Source of the DNA: Anaerolineae bacterium
Lineage (GTDB): Bacteria > Chloroflexota > Anaerolineae > Anaerolineales > UBA4823
DNA length: 64,000 bases
Reading direction: 5' to 3'
Assembly: GCA_003327455.1 (NCBI GenBank)
Contig: QOQU01000005.1
Span: 186,001 to 250,000, forward strand
Shown piece after piece: positions 15,640 to 23,879 of this stretch (position 1 is its first letter; every line of letters begins with the position of its first letter). The notes beneath the pieces are model-generated. The model was not told where the DNA came from and did no database searches. It was given only the letters and a program-made list of their open reading frames with translations. The translations under genes were made by a program, and so were the position numbers.

Positions 15640-16712
15640 CGCAGAACAGCCTCGCTCCAGGCTTGAATCCAGGCTTCGCGATTCTGTTCGATGGCTTGAG
15701 GATCAACCTGGGCTGTTTCGGAGGGGATGACCACAAAGCGCGTGAATTCATCCGGCAGTTGGGCATTAGGGTTAACTGGAAAGACGAACATTTGCAAGGG
15801 CATATCTTCCTGAAAGGTTTTGCTGAGCATAAAATCTACCCATTTTTCTGCCATCGGTCGGTTCTTCGCTCCCTTCAGGATTCCCACAAATTCTATCTGA
15901 CGGAAGCAAGAGCGCCCCTCGGTCACCACACCGGTCGGAGGCTCGTCAATAGGCGTTTCGGCAAAGATCACTTCTGCTGGTGGGCTTGAGCTATAGGAAA
16001 CCACAATCGGGCGTGTGCCACCATGCACACTAAATTCGCTGTAATACGCGCTTTCCCAGTCGTTGACAACCTTGACATCGTTTTCAACCAGTTTTTTCCA
16101 GTAGTCCAGATAGCCATCTGTGCCATAAACGCCAATGGTCGTCAATAAGAAGGCTAAACCCGGCGAAGAAAGAGCAGGATTTTGCACCACCAGCAGGCTT
16201 TTATACTCCGGTTTGATCAAATCGTCTAGATTTTGCGGCGGTTGGATGCCTTTCTCGGTAAAGAAATTGCGGTCATAATTGAGACAGACATCGCCGTAAT
16301 CCACCGGCAACAGTCGATTTTGAGCATCCAACCGGAACGTGGTTGGGATCTCCGTGAGCAGAGGCGAGGCGTATGGCTCAAAGAGGTCTTCTGCTATGGC
16401 ACGGCTAAAAAAGGTGTTATCAACGCCGTAAAAGACATCGGCAAGGGGATTGCCCTTTGCCAGAATGGCTTTGTTCAGCGCACTACCTACATCGCCGGCT
16501 TTGAGAAACTGGACTTTGACCTGATGCTCCGTCTCGAAGGCAGCAATCACCGTTTCGGTCGCGGCAAACGAGTCGTGAGTCATCACCGTCAGTAGGGGAT
16601 TTTCAGTAGGTGTTGGTGTAGCGGTAGGCGTCGAACAAGCTGTAGCCAGTAAGCTTATCCCAAGTAAGATCACTGCCCATTTTTCCAAAGAGAAGTAAGT
16701 TTTTTGGATCAT
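15636..16712 (-). CDS. thiB: Thiamine ABC transporter substrate-binding lipoprotein (ThiB-like)
   Basis: A 358-residue binding protein. The N-terminus has a signal peptide with a lipobox-like LLATAC at about residue 26, followed by a Thr/Pro linker (STPTATPTPTEN). The mature part starts LLTVMTHDSFAA, and YSSSPPAEV and a Tyr/Trp-rich pocket (GYLDYWKKL, VNDWESAYYSEF) match the ThiB/TbpA family. GGAGG lies upstream of ATG 16712, 12 bases after the thiN stop. It would deliver thiamine or its phosphates to ThiP. Confidence 0.88.
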   Translation of the reverse strand: MIQKTYFSLEKWAVILLGISLLATACSTPTATPTPTENPLLTVMTHDSFAATETVIAAFETEHQVKVQFLKAGDVGSALNKAILAKGNPLADVFYGVDNTFFSRAIAEDLFEPYASPLLTEIPTTFRLDAQNRLLPVDYGDVCLNYDRNFFTEKGIQPPQNLDDLIKPEYKSLLVVQNPALSSPGLAFLLTTIGVYGTDGYLDYWKKLVENDVKVVNDWESAYYSEFSVHGGTRPIVVSYSSSPPAEVIFAETPIDEPPTGVVTEGRSCFRQIEFVGILKGAKNRPMAEKWVDFMLSKTFQEDMPLQMFVFPVNPNAQLPDEFTRFVVIPSETAQVDPQAIEQNREAWIQAWSEAVLR

Positions 16713-16724
16713 GGCACATACCTC

Positions 16725-17387
16725 CTATCGTTCTGGTTCAGATGTATGGATGACAACTGCCAACAGTGAGCCTTCGTCGATCTCAAGCAGCACGGTTTCT
16801 TCCAGAAAAACATTGCTCAAACCCCGCGTTGCCCCAAAGTGTAGTTCTTCCCTTTCTAAAGGGTATTCTGCTCCCTGCACGGTCACTCCTCGCACATCAC
16901 CTCCGATCGGAATCAACGAGAGCGTGTCTCCGATTCTGCCCCTCAACGTGAGTCGGCGGGCAGGTGGAGCATTGAGCGCAAAAATTTCGTGCTGTCCATC
17001 CACAAACACCATAGGAACATGACGAAAGCGGCGATAAGCTGGCAAGAGCAAATTGGCAAGGGTTTGATCCCAACGCGCTCCTAATCCTCCCAGGACAATG
17101 ATCTCGTCAACTGCCTGCTCGCAGGCAGCCTGCAATGCCAGTTCAAGGTCTGTCTCGTCTTTTCGGGCAGGATAGCGCAGTACCCGTACCCCTTGTGCCT
17201 GCATCTGCTGCACTTCCTGCTCGGTGAGCGAGTCGAAATCTCCTACCAGGATGTCAGGCAGAAGGTTGAGTTGGTGACATAAGCGCAAGCCACCATCGGC
17301 TGCGATGTGCAGATGCGAGCCGGCAAGCCATTCGCCAGCCCAGCGAGAAGGATGAAATACACCGTTGGCAAAGATAACCGCACGCAA
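16725..17387 (-). CDS. thiN: Thiamine pyrophosphokinase
   Basis: A 220-residue enzyme that turns thiamine plus ATP into TPP. Family motifs: IAADGGLRLC, ILVGDFDSL, RKDETDLELAL and GGLGARWDQTLANL in the N-terminal catalytic domain, with a C-terminal binding domain ending in the TRGLSNVF region. The likely start is TTG 17387 with GAGGAGG 8 bases upstream. An in-frame ATG at 17453 lies inside the riboswitch aptamer and is unlikely to be used. With the transporter genes downstream this makes a complete uptake-and-activation route, controlled by its own product TPP. Confidence 0.92.
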   Translation of the reverse strand: MRAVIFANGVFHPSRWAGEWLAGSHLHIAADGGLRLCHQLNLLPDILVGDFDSLTEQEVQQMQAQGVRVLRYPARKDETDLELALQAACEQAVDEIIVLGGLGARWDQTLANLLLPAYRRFRHVPMVFVDGQHEIFALNAPPARRLTLRGRIGDTLSLIPIGGDVRGVTVQGAEYPLEREELHFGATRGLSNVFLEETVLLEIDEGSLLAVVIHTSEPER

Positions 17388-17394
17388 AGAGAAA

Positions 17395-17416
17395 CCCTCC
17401 TCTTGCCGGAGGAGGG
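17395..17416 (-). promoter_or_regulatory. Riboswitch expression platform: hairpin that covers the thiN ribosome site
   Basis: Minus strand: CCCTCCTC (17416-17409), loop CGGCAA, GAGGAGGG (17402-17395), then TTTCTCTTTG. The 3' arm is the thiN Shine-Dalgarno sequence. The 5' arm plus loop can alternatively pair with the 3' end of the TPP aptamer (GCCGGCGGAGGG, 17451-17440) at 11 of 12 positions. TPP binding would therefore free the hairpin and block translation; a weak T tract may also give termination. Confidence 0.7.
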
Positions 17417-17436
17417 TGGATAATGACGATACAAGC

Positions 17437-17526
17437 GATCCCTCCGCCGGCATTACCCGGATCAGGTTCGCGGGTCGAGAGCTTACGGCTCTCCTCTCAG
17501 CCCGGCAACACCGAGCTCCCCGTGCC
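17437..17526 (-). promoter_or_regulatory. TPP riboswitch (THI element) aptamer
   Basis: Minus strand from 17526: GGGGAGC, then the conserved GGCTGAGAGG, and ACCTGATCCGGGTAATGCC followed by GGCGGAGGGA, the full set of THI-box blocks in order. It lies between a good promoter and thiN. Confidence 0.95.
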
Positions 17527-17547
17527 TTTTATTTCATTTCGATTTCA

Positions 17548-17575
17548 AGTATATTCGGAAATCTGCTCTTGTCAA
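17548..17575 (-). promoter_or_regulatory. Promoter of the thiamine operon
   Basis: TTGACA (17575-17570), 16-base spacer, TATACT (17553-17548). The predicted start near 17541 leaves a short lead before the aptamer. Confidence 0.75.
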
Positions 17576-17829
17576 GATAATTTGATCGCCAGAGGCAACT
17601 CACCTCGCTTGCGCCTTGGTTATGAAAGCAAAGTATTAAGGAGGCTTTGAGGAAGTCAATGGATTGCAAACTCCGCCAATCAGCCATTTTGAGAAAAGGG
17701 ATCGTCAAAGGATAGAAAATTTGCGAAATGGTAAATTGGGGTGGGAATTGTCGAGAATTTCAAAGTCTAGACAAAAGTTTGAGCTTATGGGAAAATAGGA
17801 ACTCGTATTTCCTATTTAGAGGAGAAGCT
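17576..17829. other. Non-coding gap between the thiamine promoter and the DsbA-like gene
   Basis: About 250 bases that must hold the plus-strand promoter of the DsbA-like gene, but no pair of boxes stands out. An 18-codon frame at 17659-17715 has a weak GAGGAAG site. I do not call it a gene. Confidence 0.4.
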
Positions 17830-18579
17830 ATGGGCAGAAAAGTTGAAGAGAAGTCAAAACGACAACAATTGCGAGAAGAACGCTTGCGCCGTCAACAACG
17901 GCAGCGGATCACGACCCTTCTCATCGTGGTTGGGGCAGTCTTGATTATCGTGGCACTGCTGATTTACCCCACACTTCAGCAGTCGCTTGCCCCGGCAGGG
18001 GAGATCGTCCAAATCACCCCCAAGCCCCGCCCGAATGCTAACTTTAATGCGATGGGTGATCCCAATGCGCCCGTAAAAATATTAGAGTTTTCAGATTATC
18101 AGTGTCCATATTGTAAGAGGTTCTCGGATCAGACCGAACCGTTAATTGTCGAAAATTACGTCGCAACCGGCAAAGTTTATTTTGAATATATCCCCTATGG
18201 GCCTGGCGGCTATCCCATTGGGCAGGAGTCCACCGATGCTGCGCTGGCTTCTTTTTGTGCCGGTGAACAAGGGAAGTTCTGGGAATATCATGATATCCTG
18301 TTTGCCAACCATACCGGCGAAAACGTGGGAGATTACACGATCAAACGTTTAGAAGCCTTTGCGCAGGCTATTGGGCTGAACATGGACCAATATAATCAGT
18401 GCATGAAAGAGAAGCGCTATGAAGACAAGTTGAATGAAGGGATTGCGCTGGGCAGACAAAATAATGTAGGTGGAACACCCTCTTTTCTGATCAATGGCAA
18501 GTTGATCGAAGGTGCTCAACCGTATAGTGTTTTCCAACAGGAAATTGAGGCTGCTCTGGCGGCGGCATCCGGGCAATAA
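17830..18579 (+). CDS. Membrane-anchored DsbA-like thiol-disulfide oxidoreductase
   Basis: 249 residues: a very basic cytoplasmic start (about 27 residues), one membrane helix (TTLLIVVGAVLIIVALLIY), a short Pro-rich linker and a thioredoxin/DsbA domain exposed outside. The active site is CPYC in FSDYQCPYCKRF and the cis-Pro region reads VGGTPSFLING. It likely forms or shuffles disulfides in exported proteins, as in the BdbD/DsbA family. ATG 17830 is chosen because AGAGGAG lies 5 bases upstream and the basic start follows; an in-frame ATG at 17728 lacks a ribosome site. Confidence 0.9.
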   Translation: MGRKVEEKSKRQQLREERLRRQQRQRITTLLIVVGAVLIIVALLIYPTLQQSLAPAGEIVQITPKPRPNANFNAMGDPNAPVKILEFSDYQCPYCKRFSDQTEPLIVENYVATGKVYFEYIPYGPGGYPIGQESTDAALASFCAGEQGKFWEYHDILFANHTGENVGDYTIKRLEAFAQAIGLNMDQYNQCMKEKRYEDKLNEGIALGRQNNVGGTPSFLINGKLIEGAQPYSVFQQEIEAALAAASGQ

Positions 18580-18596
18580 AAACTCAAAAAATGCTT

Positions 18597-18643
18597 TCCC
18601 GCGACTTTCCCCACTCGCCCTGTGCGCCGGGGTTGTCGCGGGA
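18597..18643 (-). terminator. Terminator between convergent genes
   Basis: TCCCGCGAC (18597-18605) pairs with GTCGCGGGA (18635-18643). Read on the minus strand, the stem is followed by AAGCATTTTTTGAGTTTTT, so it mainly serves the DUF554 gene. The loop is long (29 bases), which lowers confidence. Confidence 0.5.
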
Positions 18644-18703
18644 GAGATAGTTAGACTACATCTGACCTGCGTTAATCAAATCAGGACACTCACAAGGCAC
18701 AGA

Positions 18704-19423
18704 TCAATTTATCGCAATCCCAAGGGCGGCCAGAATGGCGACGATTAGCGGCGCAATTGCCAGAGCGGGCAGGAAATTGCCGACCCGAATGGGCTTTATT
18801 TCCAGTAAAGAACTGAGCGCCAAACCCAGAATCAAGATACCTCCGACAGCCGTCATTTCATTCATCATTGCTTCGGTAATCACCGCCTGAAGTTGGGCTG
18901 CCAGCAAACTGATGCCTCCCTGATAGACCAGGATAACCAGGGATGAAAACAGCACTCCAATACCTAAGGTAGATGCGAAGGCTAAAGCAGCAAAACCGTC
19001 CAGTACCGATTTGATTGCCAGTAGTTGATAATCTCCACTCAATCCATCCTGGATTGAGCCCAGAATTGTCATTGGACCGATGCAAAAAAGGAGTGAAGCA
19101 GTCATAAAGCCACGGATGAAGCGATTCCCACCCTGGTCTTTAGGAGTCTGGTTAGCGAAACGTTTCTCCAGCCAGCCTCCTAAGGAACGCAAGCCATCTT
19201 CAATTTTCCACCATTCACCGCATAATCCGCCAATCAACAAACCTCCCAGGACAATCATCGCATTCTCGGTCTTCAGAAACATCTGAAGCCCGATGCTGGC
19301 GGTAAACAAACCCAAACCGGCTAAGACGGTTTGGCGGATGCGTTCGGGTAGCTTTGCTCCGAAGAATAAGCCGATGCTTCCACCTAATAATACGGTGAAG
19401 ATGTTAAGGATTGTGCCGGTCAT
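18704..19423 (-). CDS. DUF554 family membrane protein (YqgA/YdfK-like)
   Basis: 239 residues, mostly membrane helices with Gly-rich stretches (LLGGSIGLFFG, IVLGGLLIGGLCGEWW, FCIGPMTILGSIQDGL) typical of DUF554. The function of the family is not known; transport has been suggested. ATG 19423 is chosen because AAGGAGA lies 5 bases upstream; an in-frame ATG at 19465 has no ribosome site. It converges with the DsbA-like gene. Confidence 0.88.
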   Translation of the reverse strand: MTGTILNIFTVLLGGSIGLFFGAKLPERIRQTVLAGLGLFTASIGLQMFLKTENAMIVLGGLLIGGLCGEWWKIEDGLRSLGGWLEKRFANQTPKDQGGNRFIRGFMTASLLFCIGPMTILGSIQDGLSGDYQLLAIKSVLDGFAALAFASTLGIGVLFSSLVILVYQGGISLLAAQLQAVITEAMMNEMTAVGGILILGLALSSLLEIKPIRVGNFLPALAIAPLIVAILAALGIAIN

Positions 19424-19814
19424 GCAAGTCTCCTTTTGATGTAGTTTGATAGAAGTGCCGTCCATCCAAAATATCAGAAGCAGAAGATGCTACGGATGTT
19501 AGCGGTCTGCCGCCTGATTTTCAGAGAATCTGGCGCTTGACTTTGAGGGGATAGAATTTGAACTTCAGTGTTCATTGTTGACTTCGAATAATGCACAGGT
19601 TTCAATACGGCTTAGGAAGAAAGAACATTGTCCTTTTTGCATGTCAGCCAATTATACTTTGGACTGCGGCGGTCTCACTTCCCCGATTGGAAAGAAACTG
19701 AAGTCAAATTTCAGGCATCCGCCATAATCTGCCGGTCAGCCTGAGGACAAGCAACTTTTTCTTCGCTCTGTCGTTAATTCAGGGTGTATACTTAATCCGA
19801 AAGGAGGTTTTGCG
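19424..19814. other. Intergenic region with a weak promoter only
   Basis: About 390 bases between divergent genes. TATACT at 19787-19792 is a possible -10 box for the plus-strand cluster, with no good -35. A second TATACT occurs near 19653-19658. No RNA structure or repeat of note was seen. Confidence 0.4.
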
Positions 19815-20048
19815 ATGCAAATCCGCTGTCAGCACTGTCAAAGACCCTTTTCGTTAACAAAAGAAGCTATCTTTGCCGCCCTCGAAGAACTTGAGCAGCG
19901 TCAGCTCCATCACTATAATGCCATCTGTCCTCATTGTGGTCGCACCAACCGCGTTTCTCAAAAGGAATTAAAACGGGCTGCTCCGCAATGGCGAGCCTCG
20001 ATGTCCACAGAAACGAACGCAGATAGGGTTGATGAGCAATCCTCATAA
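19815..20048 (+). CDS. Small zinc-ribbon protein
   Basis: 77 residues with two CxxC knuckles, CQHCQ near residue 5 and CPHCG near residue 38, so probably one zinc ion. The part between is helical and charged. AAAGGAGG lies upstream of the ATG. It is the first gene of a tight three-gene cluster and its end overlaps the next gene by 17 bases. The function is unknown; it could bind nucleic acid or a partner in the same cluster. Confidence 0.8.
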   Translation: MQIRCQHCQRPFSLTKEAIFAALEELEQRQLHHYNAICPHCGRTNRVSQKELKRAAPQWRASMSTETNADRVDEQSS

Positions 20049-20481
20049 GATAACGGGAGAGAAAAAACGTCCTGCGCTACCGCGCAGTGTGCTGATCCTC
20101 GCAGTCATCCAGACGCTTCAGGGGCTTGGTTTGTTAGGAGCAGGTCTCTACCAGGGGAGAAGGGCAGGCTGGGACGTCTGGACGCGCTTTGCAGAATGGC
20201 AATATATCCCTTTACCTCTCTTCGAAAGCCTTTCGAATGTCCTGGTTTTATTGGTTTTGGGATCGGCGATGATTCTGGTGAGCTTGGCCCTGGTGCGTCT
20301 GGCTAGCTGGGCATGGTTATTTTCCATGACATTACAGGGATTGGGTCTGTTCATCGGGTTAGTCAATTACTTGCGTAATCGACCGAATTATGTGGGGATG
20401 GCGATGGGGATATTTCTGGTTTTCTACTTGAATCTGGATGAAGTACAGGCTGCATTCCGAAGGAAGCGTGACAGGGTATGA
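20032..20481 (+). CDS. Uncharacterised four-helix membrane protein
   Basis: 149 residues with about four hydrophobic helices (SVLILAVIQTLQGLGLLGAGL, VLVLLVLGSAMILVSLALV, LFSMTLQGLGLFIGLVNYL, GMAMGIFLVFYLNL), a basic start and a charged tail. The pattern resembles small uncharacterised integral membrane proteins with no known role. ATG 20032 lies inside the end of the zinc-ribbon gene, and its stop overlaps the next start by ATGA, so the three are translated together. Confidence 0.75.
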   Translation: MSNPHKITGEKKRPALPRSVLILAVIQTLQGLGLLGAGLYQGRRAGWDVWTRFAEWQYIPLPLFESLSNVLVLLVLGSAMILVSLALVRLASWAWLFSMTLQGLGLFIGLVNYLRNRPNYVGMAMGIFLVFYLNLDEVQAAFRRKRDRV

Positions 20482-22358
20482 ACGAGGTAGAGATCAATCT
20501 GCGCATCCTCAAGCGCTTTGAACCGATCCTGCGCTATACCAGAGGAGAACGCTTTTTCCCCGTCGATGTTGAGTGGTATATCTCGCAGTGCAGTTTGTGG
20601 GTCAAACCGCCGGGCAAACCAGCTCAAGAGTTGGTGCCTCAAGGAGAATTGACGCTGGAATTGCTAACCAGGGATTGGAACCTCGAGCAAGGTAGCGTGC
20701 TTTATCTTAAGTTTGTTGAACCTCTGGATGTTTTGAAGCTTGCCAGGCAATCGATTGCGGAGGCGGTTGAGCGTTTAACTCATCACACGATTGAAGAGAT
20801 TTTTTATCCGGGGCGCGCGAGGTTGGCGCGGGTTGGCTATGGCTCGCGCCTGATCGATGCCCTCTTCAACCTTTCGCTGTTCTGGCGCGGACGGGTGCCT
20901 GGAGATACGGCTGCCACGGCTGCCTATCTCTATCGCCAGCGACAGGCGCAACAGGAACGATATTGTTACTACGGGCGTGTATTGCGGGAGAACGGATGGA
21001 TCATCCTGCAATACTGGTATTTTTATCCTTTCAATAACTGGCGTTCGGGGTTCTTTGGCGTTAACGATCATGAGGGCGATTGGGAGATGGTTTCGATTTA
21101 TTGTGTCGAAAGCACCTCCTCTTCTGAGACAACTACCAGCAGTCACAGCCTGATTGCACCGGATGATTTGATTCCCTTATGGGTTGCCTATGCTTCACAC
21201 GATTTCGAAGGCGATGACCTGCGAAGACATTGGACAGACCCGGAGTTGGAGAAAGTTGGAGATCACCCGGTGGTTTATGTAGGTGCAGGCAGTCACGCCA
21301 GTTATTTCCAAAAGGGGGAATATATGAGCGAAGTGGAATTGCCTTTCTTACGTCCTCTGGCGCTGGTAGTTGATCGCTTACAGTCTGTCTGGGTTGACTT
21401 TCTTCGCCAGGCTGGCTCAAAAGAATCTCAGAAGTCGTTTTTTACGTTTCGAGTTCCCTTCGTGGATTACGCGCGCGGCGATGGGCTGGTCATCGGAGCA
21501 GGCGGAACGAAACAGTGGGAGGCGATTCTCTTCGATGAAAACACGCCATGGGCGTGCAGGTATCACGGCCTGTGGGGATTGTATGCTGAAGACCCAATCG
21601 CTGGCGAAAACGCACCGGCCGGTCCAATCTACGATCGGGATGGGAACTTCCGGCGGTGTTGGATCGATCCATTAGGTTGGGCAGGTCTGGATAAAGTCAC
21701 ACCGCCGCATCAATTGATCCCTCGCATCGAAGAACAACTCAGGGCTCTTGATACCCAAATCCAGACCTTAGAAAAGGAAATTCGCCAAAAAACCCAGGAA
21801 ATTCAGCGCTTAGAGGTTATCCATCAGGCTTTGGCTACGCAACCACAGCAGCAAAAAGCCTGTCTGGACTTGAATAAGAAAATTACCATCGCCGCTAAAG
21901 ATTTGTGGGGGTCAAGACGAGAACTGGCAGAGACCAGACGGGTTTACCAGCTTGTCCAAAGCTATCGCCAACAAATTCTGGATGGAAAACCACCTTTGAT
22001 ACGCGCTCACATTCGCCATCGCCACGAGCCCTTGCCGGATACATCTAACTTGAATATATTGGCTGAAGGGGTTGCTACTTTGAGTGTGGGAATATTGTTA
22101 ATAGGGGTGGTATTGCTGTGGTGGTTTGAACGACCCTATTTTCTGATCGGTCTGGCAGTTTTAATCGGTAGTCTGGTATTTATTGAAGCCGGATTTCGAG
22201 GGCAACTGGCGCGGTTGATCAACAGCATCTCAATCGGTCTGGCGATTGTCTCAGCATTTGTTTTGCTCTTTCATTTCTTCTGGCAAATCGTCCTGGTGGG
22301 GGTTTTGTTTGCCGGCTTATTCTTACTCTGGCAAAACTTCCGCGAACTAAGAAGATAG
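20478..22358 (+). CDS. HEGDWE-domain (Vps62-like) protein with coiled coil and membrane helices
   Basis: 626 residues. A beta-rich N-terminal half carries NDHEGDWEMV (about residue 198) and VGAGSHASYF (about 271), the pattern of the Vps62/DUF946-like domain found in yeast Vps62, plants and scattered bacteria. A coiled coil follows (about 412-490), then four membrane helices in the last 100 residues. The domain is of unknown biochemical role; the conserved His/Asp/Glu may bind a metal. With no signal peptide, the N-terminal half is probably cytoplasmic. Its stop overlaps the convergent malQ by 12 bases. Confidence 0.65.
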   Translation: MNEVEINLRILKRFEPILRYTRGERFFPVDVEWYISQCSLWVKPPGKPAQELVPQGELTLELLTRDWNLEQGSVLYLKFVEPLDVLKLARQSIAEAVERLTHHTIEEIFYPGRARLARVGYGSRLIDALFNLSLFWRGRVPGDTAATAAYLYRQRQAQQERYCYYGRVLRENGWIILQYWYFYPFNNWRSGFFGVNDHEGDWEMVSIYCVESTSSSETTTSSHSLIAPDDLIPLWVAYASHDFEGDDLRRHWTDPELEKVGDHPVVYVGAGSHASYFQKGEYMSEVELPFLRPLALVVDRLQSVWVDFLRQAGSKESQKSFFTFRVPFVDYARGDGLVIGAGGTKQWEAILFDENTPWACRYHGLWGLYAEDPIAGENAPAGPIYDRDGNFRRCWIDPLGWAGLDKVTPPHQLIPRIEEQLRALDTQIQTLEKEIRQKTQEIQRLEVIHQALATQPQQQKACLDLNKKITIAAKDLWGSRRELAETRRVYQLVQSYRQQILDGKPPLIRAHIRHRHEPLPDTSNLNILAEGVATLSVGILLIGVVLLWWFERPYFLIGLAVLIGSLVFIEAGFRGQLARLINSISIGLAIVSAFVLLFHFFWQIVLVGVLFAGLFLLWQNFRELRR

Positions 22359-23879
22359 CCGATTGTAACGATAGTTGAGCAGTGCAATCTGCTCTGCAAG
22401 ATGTGGGTTGATAGAGTCATCCCTCGCCCGCCAACTCCAGTATTGTCCCAGGCGGCCGGGATAATTCATTCGGGCTTCACTGCCCAGGCGTAGAAAATCT
22501 TGCAAAGGTGCGATCGCAAAGATCGCAACGGATGCCCAGGCGTATTGGATGAGTTGCCAACTAGGGTCCTGGTCAAGGAGGGGAAGGTAAAACCTTGCCG
22601 TGTCTCGAACTTTTTGATCAACGCCGGAATACCAGCCGAGCGTGGTATCGTTGTCGTGGGTACCGGTATAGACGACGCAGTGAGACGTAAAATTGTGGGG
22701 CAGGAATGGGTTACGCGGATTGTGATCATCGAAGGCAAATTGCAGGATTTTCATTCCGGGTAATCGAAATCGGTCGCGCAATTCAATCACATCGGTGGTG
22801 ATCACTCCTAGATCCTCTGCAATAAACGGTAACTCTTCGCCAAGCTCGTTAACCAGCTGAGAGAATAAGCTCTTACCAGGTGCTTTGACCCAACGCCCTT
22901 TTTCCGCGGTGGGTAAGTGGGCAGGGATTTCCCAACAGGCGCAAAAGCCCCGAAAGTGATCAATGCGAAGGATATCTACCTGGGTCAAAGTGTGTCTGAT
23001 GCGCTTTTTCCACCAGTCAAAGTTGGTTTCGCGGTGTACTCTCCAGTTGTAGATTGGATTTCCCCAGCGCTGGCCGGTGGGTGAAAAATAGTCTGGTGGC
23101 ACACCGGCGATCAGGTGAGGATGTCCGTTTGCCTTTAGCTTGAATAACTGCGGGTTGCACCAGACATCGCAGCTATCCTGGGCAACAAAAATGGGAACAT
23201 CGCCGATGATCTGAATAGCAGCCTGGTTTGCAGCAGAGCGGACTGCACGCCATTGGCGGTAGAACAGAAACTGTTGAAAACGATAGAAATCGACCAGTGC
23301 CTGATTTTGAGCCAGAAAGGTTTTTAAGGCGGTTGCGGTACGCTTGCGAAAGGGCTCATCCCATTCCATCCAGGGGCGTCCCTGGTGGGCCTGTTTCAAT
23401 GCCATGAATAGAGCAAAATCTTCCAACCAATCGGCGTGATGCTTGCAAAATTGTTCAAATTCTTCTTGTAAATCTGGCGGACGGCGGTGACGAAAGTTAT
23501 GGTAGGCGCGCCAGAGCAGGTTCGTTTTCCAGGGAATCAGCACACCAAAGTCAACTTGTTGAGGTGCAAATTCGGGTAAATCCCTGAGATCAGCCTGATC
23601 AAGAAGATTTTCCTGATAAAGCAGTTCCAGGCTGATCAGGTTAGGATTTCCGGCGAATGAAGAAAAACATTGATAGGGGGAATCACCGTATCCGGTTGGT
23701 CCGAGCGGCAAAATCTGCCACAATCCGCAGTTACTTTGCTTCAGAAAGTCAATCCATCGGAGCGCTTGCTGCCCTAGCTCTCCGATGCCATACCTGCCAG
23801 GCAGGCTGGAAGGATGGAGGAGGATTCCGCCGCTGCGCTTAAATTTCGAAGGGTTCGCGTTTGTTTTCGATGATTGCAT
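22347..23879 (-). CDS. malQ: 4-alpha-glucanotransferase (amylomaltase)
   Basis: About 510 residues, GH77. Family motifs are plain: GGILLHPSSLPG, YGDSPYQCFSSFAGNPNLI, the nucleophile region VDILRIDHFRGF, acid/base region FIAEDLGVIT, and YTGTHDNDTTLGW. It transfers maltodextrin segments between glucans in glycogen turnover. The start is unsure because it lies within the end of glgC: ATG 23879 is used here, and an in-frame start at 23921 is possible. It is third in the glgA-glgC-malQ operon. Confidence 0.93.
   Translation of the reverse strand: MQSSKTNANPSKFKRSGGILLHPSSLPGRYGIGELGQQALRWIDFLKQSNCGLWQILPLGPTGYGDSPYQCFSSFAGNPNLISLELLYQENLLDQADLRDLPEFAPQQVDFGVLIPWKTNLLWRAYHNFRHRRPPDLQEEFEQFCKHHADWLEDFALFMALKQAHQGRPWMEWDEPFRKRTATALKTFLAQNQALVDFYRFQQFLFYRQWRAVRSAANQAAIQIIGDVPIFVAQDSCDVWCNPQLFKLKANGHPHLIAGVPPDYFSPTGQRWGNPIYNWRVHRETNFDWWKKRIRHTLTQVDILRIDHFRGFCACWEIPAHLPTAEKGRWVKAPGKSLFSQLVNELGEELPFIAEDLGVITTDVIELRDRFRLPGMKILQFAFDDHNPRNPFLPHNFTSHCVVYTGTHDNDTTLGWYSGVDQKVRDTARFYLPLLDQDPSWQLIQYAWASVAIFAIAPLQDFLRLGSEARMNYPGRLGQYWSWRARDDSINPHLAEQIALLNYRYNRLSS

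Noticed and set aside
17659-17715. 18-codon frame with a weak ribosome site before the DsbA-like gene
   Set aside because: Too short, no promoter and no link to a known leader peptide.
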